From assembly GCA_017428785.1 (NCBI GenBank), contig JAFRQD010000061.1:33316-97315 (forward strand): DNA of 64,000 nucleotides, in the 5' to 3' direction. The notes under the pieces were generated by a model. That model did not search any database. It worked only from the letters and a program-made list of their open reading frames with translations, and had not been told where the DNA came from. The stretch comes from Bacteroidaceae bacterium. Lineage in GTDB: Bacteria > Bacteroidota > Bacteroidia > Bacteroidales > Bacteroidaceae. Numbering within the stretch: position 1 is the stretch's first letter; each line of letters begins with the position of its first letter. Shown piece by piece: positions 1-7,279 of the stretch. A program made the position numbers and the translations under genes.

Positions 1-1
1 C

Positions 2-196
2 GGCTACAAGTTCATGGTGGCTCGCTATGCGGATGAGTTCCCCGGATTGAGCGAGGATGTGCCCATCGTCCTGTGGCAATACACCCAGACCGGCTATGCA
101 GACGGAATAGGTGGACATGTTGACAAGAGCGTCTTCCTCGACCGCTATGGCTTAGCCGACATAATGCTTCCTTCCTCTGTCCGTGGAAAGAAGTAA
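2..196 (+). CDS. GH25-type lysozyme, C-terminal fragment
   Basis: The frame is open from the window edge and ends at 196, so only the last 64 residues are present. The segment IVLWQYTQTGYADGIGG followed by VDKSVF matches the final strand of GH25 (Chalaropsis-type) muramidases, where a W-Q-Y-[ST] stretch is followed by a conserved 'G..G.VD...F' close. GH25 enzymes cut the beta-1,4 bond between MurNAc and GlcNAc in peptidoglycan. The catalytic Asp/Glu residues lie upstream of the window and cannot be checked. The next gene starts 72 bp downstream with its own promoter. Confidence 0.75.
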   Translation, partial: GYKFMVARYADEFPGLSEDVPIVLWQYTQTGYADGIGGHVDKSVFLDRYGLADIMLPSSVRGKK

Positions 197-217
197 AGCA
201 AAAAAAGTAAGAAAAGG

Positions 218-249
218 TTTTGCAGTAAGCAGAAAAAAGCGTATCTTTG
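218..249 (+). promoter_or_regulatory. Bacteroidota-type promoter for the first deoxynucleoside kinase
   Basis: TTTTG at 218-222 and TATCTTTG at 242-249 are separated by 19 bp. This fits the -33 TTTG / -7 TAnnTTTG pattern of the Bacteroidota primary sigma factor. The start codon is 19 nt after the -7 element. Confidence 0.75.
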
Positions 250-268
250 TGGAGTCATACCTCAAAGA

Positions 269-889
269 ATGCACATAGTTATCGCCGGAAACATAGGCAG
301 CGGCAAGACTACGCTGACCGAAATGCTCGCCCAGCACTACCATTGGGAGCCGATGTACGAGCAGGTGATGTTCAATCCCTACTTGGAGGATTACTACAAG
401 GACATCCAGCGTTGGTCGTTCCCCATGGAAGTCTTCTTCCTCAAGGAGCGTTTCCGCGACCTCATGGAGATGCAGAAGAGCGGGAAAGACACGATACAGG
501 ACCGCTCCATCTATGAGGGAGTGTATGTCTTCGCTACCAACAACAAGCGGATGGGCAATCTGAGCGACCGCGACTTCGACACCTTCATGGAGCTCTTCGG
601 ACACATGACGAACATCATCCACTACCCGGACCTCATGATATATCTGCGAGCCAGCATCCCCCACCTTGTCCATAATATCCAGAAACGCGGGCGAGACTGT
701 GAGCAGACCATGCAGTTGGAGTACCTCAAAGGCTTGAACGACCTCTACGAAGACTTCATATATAATAAGTATAAGGGCAAGGTGCTGACCATCGAGGTTG
801 ACGAAATCGACTACCAGCACAACCCGAAAGACTTCAAAGCTATAACAGACAAGATCGACGGACTGCTCTACGGCATGTTCCCACTATAA
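269..889 (+). CDS. deoxynucleoside kinase (dNK family), copy 1
   Basis: A 206-residue soluble kinase expected to phosphorylate deoxynucleosides (deoxyadenosine/deoxyguanosine-type salvage) with ATP. The P-loop GNIGSGKTT is at residues 7-15, the E-x-V-x-x-N-P-Y-L substrate loop at about 31-39, the D-R-S motif at 78-80, and an arginine-rich lid (KRGRDCEQ) in the C-terminal third. Length and motif order are normal for the family. A paralogue of identical length follows 111 bp downstream. They may be the two halves of a heterodimeric kinase or have different base preferences, but the sequence alone does not decide this. Confidence 0.93.
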   Translation: MHIVIAGNIGSGKTTLTEMLAQHYHWEPMYEQVMFNPYLEDYYKDIQRWSFPMEVFFLKERFRDLMEMQKSGKDTIQDRSIYEGVYVFATNNKRMGNLSDRDFDTFMELFGHMTNIIHYPDLMIYLRASIPHLVHNIQKRGRDCEQTMQLEYLKGLNDLYEDFIYNKYKGKVLTIEVDEIDYQHNPKDFKAITDKIDGLLYGMFPL

Positions 890-995
890 AAGGTGAAAAG
901 GTGAAAAATTGAAAAGGCTTCGCGCTGTCTTTCACTTCTTCATCTTTTTACCTTCCACCCATAAACAGTTTTACCTTTTCACCTTTTCACCTTTT
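888..995. repeat. 20-bp perfect inverted repeat between the two kinase genes
   Basis: Positions 888-907 (AAAAGGTGAAAAGGTGAAAA) are the exact reverse complement of 976-995, with a 68-nt loop. Each arm is a short tandem repeat of GGTGAAAA. The left arm overlaps the stop codon of the first kinase and the right arm ends 5 bp before the second start, so a transcript of both genes would carry a hairpin over almost the whole gap. Confidence 0.9.
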
Positions 996-1000
996 ATATT

Positions 1001-1621
1001 ATGCATATAGCAGTAGCCGGAAACATAGGGTGCGGCAAGACCACCCTCACTAAATTGCTCGTCAAGCGCTATGGCTGGACACCTCGCTACGAGCCTGTCG
1101 AGACGAACCCGTACCTTGACGACTTCTATCAGGACATGAGTCGCTGGAGCTTTAACCTGCAGGTTTACTTCCTCAACAAGCGTTTCCGCGATGTCGTCGA
1201 GATATCGAAGAGCACGGACACCATCATCCAGGACCGCACCATCTTCGAGGACGCACGCATCTTCGCCCCGAATCTTCATGCACAAGGCTACATGAGCGAC
1301 CGCGACTTCAAGAACTACAGCGACCTCTTCGACCTGATGATGTCGCTGGTGGGACTGCCTGACTTGCTCATCTACATACGCAGCTCCATCCCCAACCTCA
1401 TCGCTCAGATTGCCAAACGGGGCAGAGAGTACGAGCAGAGCATACGCATCGATTACCTCAACGGCCTGAATGAACGCTATGAAGCATGGATTAAAGACTA
1501 TCCCGGCAAACTCCTCATCGTGGATGGCGACGTGCTGAAGTTCGAGGCGAATGTTGCCGACTTCCAGCGCATCACAGAGCAAATCGACGCCAAGCTCTAC
1601 GGCCTTTTCCCGGAAGAGTAA
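1001..1621 (+). CDS. deoxynucleoside kinase (dNK family), copy 2
   Basis: A 206-residue paralogue of the preceding gene. It has P-loop GNIGCGKTT (residues 7-15), the ETNPYLDDFY substrate loop, D-R-T at 78-80 in place of D-R-S, and the lid motif KRGREYEQ. Like the first copy it should be a cytosolic deoxynucleoside kinase. It is probably cotranscribed with the upstream copy, since the 111-bp gap shows no promoter, only the inverted repeat. The gene is followed at once by a strong terminator. The Cys in the P-loop and the Thr in the DRS motif mark it as diverged from copy 1, possibly in substrate choice. Confidence 0.93.
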   Translation: MHIAVAGNIGCGKTTLTKLLVKRYGWTPRYEPVETNPYLDDFYQDMSRWSFNLQVYFLNKRFRDVVEISKSTDTIIQDRTIFEDARIFAPNLHAQGYMSDRDFKNYSDLFDLMMSLVGLPDLLIYIRSSIPNLIAQIAKRGREYEQSIRIDYLNGLNERYEAWIKDYPGKLLIVDGDVLKFEANVADFQRITEQIDAKLYGLFPEE

Positions 1622-1625
1622 AAGG

Positions 1626-1661
1626 AAAAGCCCTCTGCTTCAGTTTAGGCAGAGGGCTTTA
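1626..1661. terminator. bidirectional intrinsic terminator
   Basis: AAAGCCCTCTGC and GCAGAGGGCTTT form a 12-bp stem with a 10-nt loop and run into T-rich sequence on both strands. It separates two convergent genes: kinase copy 2 and the FadL-like porin. Confidence 0.9.
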
Positions 1662-1679
1662 TTGTGTTATGTTGTGACC

Positions 1680-3248
1680 TTAGAACTTGAAGCCAAGCGT
1701 GCAGGTGATGGTCTGACGCGTGAGGTCAACGCCAACAGGGTCAATTGTCTTGTCTGCGAGGGCAGGATTGTCGAGCACGAATTGCGGAATGAGCTCTTGG
1801 TTTGTGTTGGTGTAGCTTGTGTCGAAGGCATAGAAGTCAGCCTTCTGATGACGAACCTTGTAAGCGAGATCCACATAGAAGCTCTTTGAATGGTAGCCCA
1901 TGCCGAGCGTCAGGATGTTGGTGTTGCCGGGACGCATGTAGCTGGTGCTTGTGGCATAGTCCATCGCAGCACTGTTGAGGTTGTACTGGTCGAAGCCGAT
2001 GTTCTTCTTGTAGGCAGATGTGCTGAGGTTGTAGCCCAGTCGGAATGCCAGGTTCTTCGTGGCGTTGGCTTCGACGCCGAGACGCAGAGTGTGTGTGCCG
2101 CGCATGTTGTCGCGGGTGAACTGGTTCATTGCCTTGTCCTTCACATTGCCTGAGGTTGAGCCGTCGGCGTACTCATCTCTGGGATAGCCCATGCTTGTGC
2201 CGGCGAATGCGGCATATTCATAGTCCACGTCCCAAGCGAATGTAGAGCCGATAGTGCTGCCGATGCTGGTGCGCACCTTCCAGGGAGAGCGTACGTTGAA
2301 CTTGAGTTTGCTTTCCCAGGGCTCTATTCTGCTGCCTAATGTGTTCGGCTCTCGGGCAAGGTCGAACAGCGTGCTGTTCTTGAGGCGGTACCATGTGGGA
2401 GTCTCCACGACAACGCCGAAGCGGAAGGGACTGCTTTCGATGGGGCGGATGATGGTGCCGAGCTTGACGTTCACGCCTGTGCCTGAGACGCGGATGTCGT
2501 TGTTGAGGTCATATCTTGCAACGCCTCCGAGGTCGTATTCCCTGTAGTATGTCCATCCACGATAGCGCATGTTGTCCACGCCGATGGTCAGGCCGATGAA
2601 GGCCCTGTCGTTGATGTTGGTGCTTGCATTGAAGTCGAACGATTGCAGGGAGCCTTCGCTGTGGTGTGTGTATTCGTTGCTTGAGGTCGATGTCTCGTTG
2701 TAGCGATAGATGTTTCCGCTGGCGTTCTTCTTTACCGAGAAGTAGCCATTCTCCAGAGCCATGCCGGCAAGGTTGTTCTGCCAGCCCTCGTCCCAGTCCG
2801 TCAGCTCTGCCACCTGGTCCAACTGGCTCAGCTCGTGCGTGTCGGGATTGTCTGCGTAGAAGTTATGGTTGAAGTTTATCTTCTTCTGGAAGTTGAAGGC
2901 GAAGTTGACGTAGGGGCAGGTCTCGCCGCCGGTCTTCATGTTGAGGACGAAGCCAGCCTGGTCGAAAGTGAACTTGCCGCGATTCTCTTCGCTGATGCTC
3001 GACTTGCCCCAGAGGCCGCCCATCGTCAGGGCGATGTCGTTCTTGCGATACAGTCCGATGCCTGCCGGGTTCCAGCTGATGACGCTCATGTCTGCGCCAA
3101 GTGCACCGAGAGCACCGCCCATGCCGACGTAGCGGGATGTGCCGATGACGTCGCTGGATCCGTTCGTGATGCGTTCGTTCATGTAGCTGTCCTGTGCATG
3201 GGCTGCGAAAGCGATAGCAAGGAGGGAAAGAAAGATATAGCGTTTCAT
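1680..3248 (-). CDS. OmpP1/FadL-type outer membrane porin
   Basis: A 522-residue protein with an N-terminal signal peptide ending at AHAQ, a glycine-rich N-terminal motif (residues about 39-66: GTSRYVGMGGALGALGAD, then SWNPAGIGLY) and a C-terminal beta-signal ending in GFKF. The N-terminal 'M-G-G-A..A.G.D.....NPAG' pattern is typical of the OmpP1/FadL/TodX family, a 14-strand barrel with an N-terminal plug that takes up hydrophobic compounds. Bacteroidota carry many such paralogues whose substrates are mostly unknown. Fatty-acid or other hydrophobic uptake is a family inference. Confidence 0.87.
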   Translation of the reverse strand: MKRYIFLSLLAIAFAAHAQDSYMNERITNGSSDVIGTSRYVGMGGALGALGADMSVISWNPAGIGLYRKNDIALTMGGLWGKSSISEENRGKFTFDQAGFVLNMKTGGETCPYVNFAFNFQKKINFNHNFYADNPDTHELSQLDQVAELTDWDEGWQNNLAGMALENGYFSVKKNASGNIYRYNETSTSSNEYTHHSEGSLQSFDFNASTNINDRAFIGLTIGVDNMRYRGWTYYREYDLGGVARYDLNNDIRVSGTGVNVKLGTIIRPIESSPFRFGVVVETPTWYRLKNSTLFDLAREPNTLGSRIEPWESKLKFNVRSPWKVRTSIGSTIGSTFAWDVDYEYAAFAGTSMGYPRDEYADGSTSGNVKDKAMNQFTRDNMRGTHTLRLGVEANATKNLAFRLGYNLSTSAYKKNIGFDQYNLNSAAMDYATSTSYMRPGNTNILTLGMGYHSKSFYVDLAYKVRHQKADFYAFDTSYTNTNQELIPQFVLDNPALADKTIDPVGVDLTRQTITCTLGFKF

Positions 3249-3288
3249 TGTTTAATAACTGTTTAATCGTTTACCGTTTACCTTTTTA

Positions 3289-3408
3289 GTTCGGGCGGAT
3301 TTGTAGTCCGACCGTTTGGGATATAGGGATTTGTAGTCCTGTTATTCTTGCTTTTAGTGCATTGCAAATGCTTATATTCTATGCTGTCGGATTGCAAATC
3401 CGCCAGAA
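3289..3408. repeat. array E: four palindromes at about 30-bp spacing
   Basis: The gap between two minus-strand genes holds four hairpin cores: CGGATTTGTAGTCCG (3296-3310), GGGATTTGTAGTCCT (3326-3340), GCATTGCAAATGC (3359-3371) and CGGATTGCAAATCCG (3388-3402). Centres are 30, 32 and 30 bp apart. The first two are written in one orientation and the last in the opposite one, so the outer pair also forms an imperfect inverted repeat of about 22 bp. It resembles REP/BIME elements. Confidence 0.8.
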
Positions 3409-3418
3409 CGAAAGGTCT

Positions 3419-4627
3419 TTATCTGCGACCTCCGCCGCCGCGTGAGCCTCCGCCACCGCCTCCGCCGCGAGAGCCTCCGCCGCCGAAGCTGCCTCCACCG
3501 CCGCCGCTGAAGCCGCCGCCTCCGCTGTAGCTGCCGCGTGAGCTGCCTCCACTATAGGTGCTGGTGCTGCTGCCTCTTGATGAGCCGCTGCTGTAGGTGC
3601 TGCTGCCTCTCGATGAGCCGCTGCTGTAGGTGCTGCTGCCTCTTGATGAGCCGCTGCTGTAGGTGCTGGTGCCTCTTGAGGTAGAGGTGCTTGTGGAGGT
3701 TGTGCCTCTTGAGGAGCCGTTGTTATAGGTACCGCGTGAGGAGCTTGTGCCGTTGCCTCGCGAGCTTATCGTGCCGCGTGTGGTTCCGGTATTGGCGTTG
3801 CCTCTCGACGAGCCTTGGTAGGTGCCGCGTGAGCCTTCGCCTATCTGCCTGCTTGTCCCTTCAGACCTTGTGGCTCCGCGAGAGCCGTAGGAAGTGGCCG
3901 AGCGGGATGCTCCGATGCGTCCGTTGCCAGACCTGCCGCCGCTTGCTCTGCCGCTGTAGGTGGCAGAACGCTGTCCGAGGTTGCGTGCTGCGGTTGTCTG
4001 CTGACGGGGATGATGCCAGCCGTAGTCGCCGTGATAATAGCCTCCGTAGTGTCCGCCATAGTACCAGGGGTCGTACCATCCGTAGTTGTGCCAGCCCCAG
4101 CCCCAGTCGTACCAGCTATAGTAGCCGTAGCGATAGTAGGGTGCATACCAGCCGTACCAGGGATCGTACCACGGGTCGTACCATCCGTAGCAGTAGTCCC
4201 AGATGTAGGGGTCGTAGAAGCGGAAGCCACGATAGCGGTAGAGGCGGGACGTCAGACAGAAGTCTCCGTCGTTGAGGCCGTCGTTGTATCCGGCATAATA
4301 GCCTGCGTCGTAGCCCGACATCTCATTCTGTTCGGGATTGGTCGAAACGAGAAGCGTGTCGCCTTTCAGTTGATAGGAAGGAGAGCCTGACTGCTGGGCC
4401 GAGCCGCGACGGTTGTACTCATCCACATCGCGAAGCTGACCGGTATGGTAGTCGGCGTTAGGATCGCCTTCGTCGTCGATGGAAGCTTGTGAACTTACCT
4501 GTGCGGATGAAGTCGTGTTCTGCTGGTTCTTCTTCTTGGAAGAGAAGGAGTACATGTCGTCGTCCTGTGCTGATGCGCTGAAGCATACAGCCAAGAGCAT
4601 CATGAGGGTAATAACATTTGCTTTCAT
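3419..4627 (-). CDS. secreted low-complexity Tyr/Trp- and Ser/Gly/Arg-rich protein
   Basis: I do not recognise a named family. The start at 4627 gives a clean signal peptide (KANVITLMMLLAVCFSASAQ), so about 402 residues. An open frame reaches 4669, but the extra 14 residues would precede the signal peptide and lie next to the promoter. After a Ser/Gln-rich stretch comes a very aromatic block rich in YDPWYDPWYG-type repeats. Next is a long Ser-Arg-Gly region with 11-residue repeats (TYSSGSSRGSS) and a glycine-arginine tail ending GGGGRR. The aromatic and glycine-rich parts suggest an extracellular or periplasmic, disordered or structural protein. No catalytic motif is visible. Confidence 0.75.
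   Translation of the reverse strand: MKANVITLMMLLAVCFSASAQDDDMYSFSSKKKNQQNTTSSAQVSSQASIDDEGDPNADYHTGQLRDVDEYNRRGSAQQSGSPSYQLKGDTLLVSTNPEQNEMSGYDAGYYAGYNDGLNDGDFCLTSRLYRYRGFRFYDPYIWDYCYGWYDPWYDPWYGWYAPYYRYGYYSWYDWGWGWHNYGWYDPWYYGGHYGGYYHGDYGWHHPRQQTTAARNLGQRSATYSGRASGGRSGNGRIGASRSATSYGSRGATRSEGTSRQIGEGSRGTYQGSSRGNANTGTTRGTISSRGNGTSSSRGTYNNGSSRGTTSTSTSTSRGTSTYSSGSSRGSSTYSSGSSRGSSTYSSGSSRGSSTSTYSGGSSRGSYSGGGGFSGGGGGSFGGGGSRGGGGGGGSRGGGGRR
3564..3662. repeat. 33-bp tandem repeat inside the low-complexity gene
   Basis: Three near-identical 33-bp units (about 3564-3596, 3597-3629, 3630-3662) encode the 11-residue unit TYSSGSSRGSS. They differ by single third-position changes. This is a candidate for length variation by slippage. 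Confidence 0.85.
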
Positions 4628-4696
4628 AGTATGTTCCTTGTTAATAATTGTCGCTTTATACCTTTTCAATTTCTCGGTTTTTCAACTTTCTTGATG

Positions 4697-4727
4697 CAAA
4701 GTTAAGGAGTTTTGCGTAATATGCAAA
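4697..4727 (-). promoter_or_regulatory. promoter of the low-complexity secreted protein
   Basis: On the minus strand, TTTG (4724-4727) and TAACTTTG (4697-4704) are 19 bp apart, a good -33/-7 pair. The -7 element lies about 70 nt before the chosen start at 4627 and only about 28 nt before the alternative at 4669. Confidence 0.7.
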
Positions 4728-4754
4728 GGGGAAACGCCTATTTTGTGGAGGAAA

Positions 4755-4772
4755 TTTCCCCAACTGGGGAAA
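4755..4772. repeat. short palindrome in the gap before prmA
   Basis: TTTCCCCAACTGGGGAAA is a perfect hairpin with a 4-nt loop in the 394-bp gap (4628-5021). A TACATTTG at 4779-4786 could be a -7 element for prmA but has no clear -33 partner. The rest of this gap holds array C and one isolated CGCCGC core. Confidence 0.6.
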
Positions 4773-4864
4773 AAGAGCTACATTTGCAGAGGAAATGAAC
4801 AACTCTCCACGGACGGATGCCCTGCACGACATGCGGCCTTGCAAAACTTGGCGTGCTGTGTTTG

Positions 4865-4930
4865 TTGCTGCATCATGACAAATCAATTGCTGCATCATGA
4901 ATAATCAATTGCTGCATCATGATAAATCAA
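4865..4930. repeat. array C: three 22-bp tandem repeats
   Basis: Units start at 4865, 4887 and 4909. Each is the constant 14-mer TTGCTGCATCATGA followed by an 8-nt segment CAAATCAA, ATAATCAA or TAAATCAA. The period is exactly 22 bp. At 4935-4948 comes a single CGCCGCCTGCGGGG core, the same core type as in the five four-unit arrays elsewhere. Confidence 0.9.
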
Positions 4931-5021
4931 CGAACGCCGCCTGCGGGGTTTGGCGACGACCTGTGCCGAGCGGACCGAAGCCGCGTGGGGAGAAGGGTGA
5001 CTATACATTATTATATATATT

Positions 5022-6044
5022 ATGAAGTACTTCGAAGTGACTTGCAAGATACGGCCTTTCAGCGAGGATGCTGCGGATCTGCTGTCCGCATCGCTCTCCG
5101 AGATTGGCTTCGAGGCCTTTTCCCAGACAGAGGACGGCCTGCTGGCTTATATTCAGCAAAAGGATTGGAGTGAGGACAGGATGCGTGAGGCGGTGCAGGA
5201 CTTCTGCCTGCCTGGCGTCAGCATCAGTTATTCGACGGCCGAAGCGCCCGACGAAGATTGGAACCAGGTCTGGGAGGAAGAGGGGTTCCAGCCGGTGAGC
5301 CTCCCCCTTGCCCCCTCCCAAGGAGGGGGTGTGATAGTGGTTCACGACGTCAAGCACACAGATGTGCCGCCTGCCAAATACGACATCCTCATCACGCCCC
5401 GCCTAGCGTTCGGCACCGGCAGCCACGAGACGACGCGTCTCATCCTGCGCACTCTCGCCTCTCTCGACCTGGAGGGGAAGCACATAATCGACGCCGGAAC
5501 GGGCACAGGCATCTTGGCTATCATGGCCATCAAGCGAGGAGCGACAAGCGTCTTCGCCTACGACATCGACGAGTGGAGCGTGGAAAACACCAAGGACAAC
5601 CTGCTGCTGAACCACATCCCAACTGTCCTGCCTCCTTTCGGAGGCGAGGAGCAGGGGGCGAGGAGCGAGGAGCAAGAGAATAGAAATCAGAGTCAGGATG
5701 GTAGCGAAGGCACAAATCTCTTGCCCCTTGCCCCTTGCCCCCTGCCCCCCTCGGGCTGTGTAGCAGTTGTATGCGGCGATAGCTCTCTGCTCGAAGACCA
5801 GCCGAAGGCCGACCTTCTCATTGCCAACATCAACCGAAACATCCTGCTTCAGGACCTGCCGCGATTCGCCGCGTCAATAAAGCCAGGCGGCCAAATGATA
5901 CTGAGCGGCTTCTATCTCTCGGACATCCCTGCTTTGACAGAAGCCACCGTGCAGCACGGCTTCAGCCTGCTGCAAACGGAAAACGAGGGGGAATGGGCAA
6001 TGCTCCTATTCGAAGCGGATGCTCTTGGCGGGCGTGATGTTTGA
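5022..6044 (+). CDS. prmA: ribosomal protein L11 methyltransferase with two in-frame inserts
   Basis: SAM-dependent trimethylation of ribosomal protein L11. The N-terminal L11-binding domain (residues 1 to about 85) is followed by the Rossmann methyltransferase domain. D-A-G-T-G-T-G starts at residue 157, preceded by LAFGTGSHETT; the ANINRNIL segment near residue 267 fills the place of the family's N-[IP]-L active-site loop. At 340 residues it is longer than usual for Bacteroidota. Two stretches look inserted: about residues 92-102 (LPLAPSQGGG, from a CCCCCTCCC/GGAGGGGG hairpin) and about 204-246, a Glu/Gln/Arg- then Pro-rich segment from an imperfect inverted repeat at 5652-5744. Both keep the frame. 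The 3' end overlaps the convergent permease gene by 39 bp. Confidence 0.93.
   Translation: MKYFEVTCKIRPFSEDAADLLSASLSEIGFEAFSQTEDGLLAYIQQKDWSEDRMREAVQDFCLPGVSISYSTAEAPDEDWNQVWEEEGFQPVSLPLAPSQGGGVIVVHDVKHTDVPPAKYDILITPRLAFGTGSHETTRLILRTLASLDLEGKHIIDAGTGTGILAIMAIKRGATSVFAYDIDEWSVENTKDNLLLNHIPTVLPPFGGEEQGARSEEQENRNQSQDGSEGTNLLPLAPCPLPPSGCVAVVCGDSSLLEDQPKADLLIANINRNILLQDLPRFAASIKPGGQMILSGFYLSDIPALTEATVQHGFSLLQTENEGEWAMLLFEADALGGRDV
5652..5744. repeat. imperfect 27-bp inverted repeat inserted in prmA
   Basis: 5652-5678 pairs with 5718-5744 at 23 of 27 positions. All four differences are transitions. The right arm is a heptad repeat of CCCCTTG; the left arm is a degenerate complement. The element is in frame and encodes about 31 residues between methyltransferase strands. 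Confidence 0.8.
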
Positions 6045-7253
6045 CACCACAAGGCTTGGCACTATCATGGCCAAACCGCAGAGGACAAGCGTGCCGAGGT
6101 CGATGGCAAGCACCCACCACCAGTTCACCAGCACAGGAACCGCCTCCACATAGTAGACCTCGGGGTCCAGCTTGACCAGTCCCGTGAATTTCTGCAGGTA
6201 GATAAGGGCGAAGGCCAGCAGGTTGCCGAGCACGATGCCACGCAGAATGATCAGCATCGCGTAGTTGAGGAAGAGATGGCGGACTTGCATGTTGCGCGCT
6301 CCTAAAGCCTTCATGATGCCAATGAAGTTGGTGCGTTCCAGGATGATGATGAGCAAACCGCTCACCGCAGTAAAGATAGAGACACAAATCATCAGGATAA
6401 GAATGACCACGATGTCCATGTCGAGGAGATTGAGCCAAGCGAATATCTGCGGATGCTCCATGCGGATGCTCATGCTGGAATAGTACTCGCCGTAGGCATC
6501 CTGCTTGTGGTTCACTTCGTTCACCACATCGAGCCAAGTCTCATCAAGCTTGTCGAAGTCCTTCAGCCTGATTTCCGCCCCGCCGTACTGCTGGCTGTCC
6601 CATCCCAAGAGGCGATGGATGGTGTAGAGGTCGGTGTAGGCAAAGTTCTTGTCGAAGTCGGTAAGGTTCGTGCGATAGATGCCTGCAACGGAGAACTTCC
6701 TTGCCCGAACCGTCTGCTCAAAGAAGTAGGCATAGATGGTTTCGCCTACATCGACCTGCATCTCGCGAGCCATCGCCTGCGAGATGACCAGCTTTCCTGA
6801 GCCCGCAGAGTCTGTGAACTCAGGTATCTCGCCCTTTACCAAGTGATTGCTTATGAAGCTTTGGTCGTAGTCTTGTCCTACGCCTTGAATCGCGATGCCC
6901 CGGAAGTTGGCGTCGGTCTTCAGCATGCCCGGCTTCGTGCAAAAGCGTGCGACGGATGCCACATTGGGGATGGCCGAGAGTCGCGAAGTGATGGAATCGT
7001 CGATGACAATCGGGCTATACTCTTGCTGGCCGAGGCTCCTGTAGTTCATCACCTTGATGTGTGCTCCGAAGCCCAGCACTTTGTCCTGCACTTCTTTCTG
7101 GAAGCCCAGCACGATAGCCACGCTGACCAGCATCACGGCCAAGCCGATAGCAACGCCCACGGTAGCAATGCCCGTGGCGAGACGCGAGGCGCGTCCGCTG
7201 CTTCCGCCTTCTGCAAAGAGCCGCTTAGCTACAAACCAAGAGAAATAGTCCAT
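6006..7253 (-). CDS. LolC/LolE-type lipoprotein-release permease (FtsX family)
   Basis: A 415-residue inner-membrane permease. It has an N-terminal membrane segment (about residues 25-50: TGIATVGVAIGLAVMLVSVA), a periplasmic domain of about 230 residues, and three C-terminal membrane segments (about 280-400) with the FtsX-type ALGARNMQVRHLF coupling region. It should work with a LolD-like ATPase in extracting lipoproteins for the outer membrane. No ATPase gene lies next to it. The start codon lies inside a heptad repeat (CTATGGA-type) forming one arm of the cassette around the next gene. The last 39 bp overlap the end of prmA. Confidence 0.88.
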   Translation of the reverse strand: MDYFSWFVAKRLFAEGGSSGRASRLATGIATVGVAIGLAVMLVSVAIVLGFQKEVQDKVLGFGAHIKVMNYRSLGQQEYSPIVIDDSITSRLSAIPNVASVARFCTKPGMLKTDANFRGIAIQGVGQDYDQSFISNHLVKGEIPEFTDSAGSGKLVISQAMAREMQVDVGETIYAYFFEQTVRARKFSVAGIYRTNLTDFDKNFAYTDLYTIHRLLGWDSQQYGGAEIRLKDFDKLDETWLDVVNEVNHKQDAYGEYYSSMSIRMEHPQIFAWLNLLDMDIVVILILMICVSIFTAVSGLLIIILERTNFIGIMKALGARNMQVRHLFLNYAMLIILRGIVLGNLLAFALIYLQKFTGLVKLDPEVYYVEAVPVLVNWWWVLAIDLGTLVLCGLAMIVPSLVVSNITPAKSIRFE

Positions 7254-7279
7254 AGTCCATAGTTATGAGTCCATAGTCC
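7247..7279. repeat. heptad-repeat arm, left of the four-helix-bundle gene
   Basis: Degenerate tandem copies of AGTCCAT (complement ATGGACT) span the start codon of the permease gene and the stop codon of the four-helix-bundle gene. The arm is the inverted counterpart of 7632-7668. Confidence 0.85.

Noticed and set aside
4628-4669. Start at 4669 for the low-complexity secreted protein
   Set aside because: The 14 added residues are not conserved-looking, precede the signal peptide, and leave only about 28 nt from the -7 element.
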